The notes under the pieces were generated by a model. It made no database searches and was not told the origin of the DNA. It saw only the letters and a program-made list of their open reading frames with translations. Below, in pieces: positions 14,303 to 14,697 of a DNA stretch of 14,697 bases. Source of the DNA: Ruminococcus sp. (GTDB lineage Bacteria; Bacillota_A; Clostridia; Oscillospirales; Ruminococcaceae); assembly GCA_017418765.1 (NCBI GenBank), contig JAFOMV010000027.1, positions 1-14,697 of the forward strand, in the 5' to 3' direction. Each line of letters opens with the position of its first letter. The first letter of the stretch is position 1. Both the position numbers and the translations under genes were made by a program.

Positions 14303-14347
14303 GGAAGCTGTTGGTCAGCGGATATCATACGCCTGTATTTTCCTGAC

Positions 14348-14697
14348 TCACTCAGCTTTTTTATTATCAATTATATATTTCATATTGTGGTACTTTGACA
14401 CCACATCTTCAAATCCGACAGATCTATACAAGCTGTATCCGTCTTCGGTGGATTTAAGTTCAACGAAATCAAGACACATTTTTTCCGCTTCGGCAAGCAG
14501 CATTTTCATAAGTCTGACTGCTATGCCTTTTCTTCTGTACTGCGGTCGGGTATATACATTCATAACAGTTCCCGTTTTGCCATTAATGAAAGACGGATTT
14601 GAAGGCTTCTCCGAAACATATAAAAAGCAGCAGCCTGCAATTATATCATCATCTCTGCAAACAAAAGCAAACAGGTCATTGTTTAGATGGGAATTGA
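14348..14697 (-). CDS. GNAT-family N-acetyltransferase, partial (start beyond window)
   Basis: The visible 115 residues are the C-terminal part of a GNAT enzyme: the strand AFVCRDDDIIAGCCFLYV, then TGTVMNVYTRPQYRRKGIAVRLMKMLLAEAE, where the stretch QYRRKGIAVRLM is the acetyl-CoA-binding motif A, and DFVELKSTEDGYSLYRSVGF as the final strand-helix pair. The frame is open to the right edge, so the start codon is outside; the Met at 14563 is internal. Substrate is unknown. It is upstream of, and in the same direction as, the glutamine synthetase homologue, 94 bases away, and may share its transcript. Confidence 0.85.
   Translation of the reverse strand, partial: NSHLNNDLFAFVCRDDDIIAGCCFLYVSEKPSNPSFINGKTGTVMNVYTRPQYRRKGIAVRLMKMLLAEAEKMCLDFVELKSTEDGYSLYRSVGFEDVVSKYHNMKYIIDNKKAE

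Noticed and set aside
14254..14347. ANTAR double-hexaloop target upstream of the GS homologue
   Set aside because: Only one strong hairpin is present, with a 4-base loop and no A-x-x-G hexaloop, and no overlapping terminator with a T run.

Overview
The window looks like chromosome from a ruminal or gut member of Ruminococcus sensu stricto or a close relative (low-GC Clostridia). This is inferred from strong AGGAGG ribosome sites, consensus sigma-A promoters, a secreted polysaccharide lyase with long poly-threonine linkers and ricin-type modules, an ANTAR regulator beside a glutamine-synthetase-like gene, and a cotJ operon. No species marker is present, so the genus is an inference.

Left part (1-5130): a signalling region. 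A LacI-type ligand-binding protein without a DNA-binding domain runs off the left edge. Next comes a leftward operon of PAS-HD-GYP protein, STAS anti-anti-sigma factor and RsbW-type anti-sigma kinase. Divergent from it is a membrane-bound PP2C (RsbU/SpoIIE-type) phosphatase with a HAMP domain. Together these make a partner-switching circuit: phosphatase activates STAS, STAS sequesters the kinase, and the target sigma factor or other partner is released. A probable c-di-GMP phosphodiesterase is in the same operon.

Middle part (5116-11568): the main discovery. The operon cotJA-cotJB-cotJC (leftward) is split by a 5,341-bp element. cotJA and cotJB are intact at the right. cotJC starts just after cotJB with its own ribosome site, but after eight codons (MWQYEKKL) it meets a stop. 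The rest of cotJC (manganese catalase, from QYPVNIK) lies 5.3 kb away at 5116-5712, in an open frame with no start codon. Joining the pieces at a shared TAGTTT restores the family sequence in frame. The element ends carry inverted 9-bp arms (TATGTACAA/TTGTACATA) symmetric about the core, as expected for a large-serine-recombinase attP, and a 487-residue large serine recombinase gene ends 24 bp from the right core. The other genes are a secreted PL11 rhamnogalacturonan lyase with two near-identical ricin-type modules and an 82-residue protein of unknown function. So a pectin-degrading enzyme rides on a very small site-specific element whose excision should restore the catalase reading frame.

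Right part (11756-14697): a GNAT acetyltransferase gene (rightward), then a convergent leftward operon of a glutamine synthetase homologue and an ANTAR response regulator, then a partial second GNAT gene running off the right edge. The glutamine synthetase homologue lacks several metal and substrate ligands of active enzymes, so it may be a sensor or regulatory paralogue.
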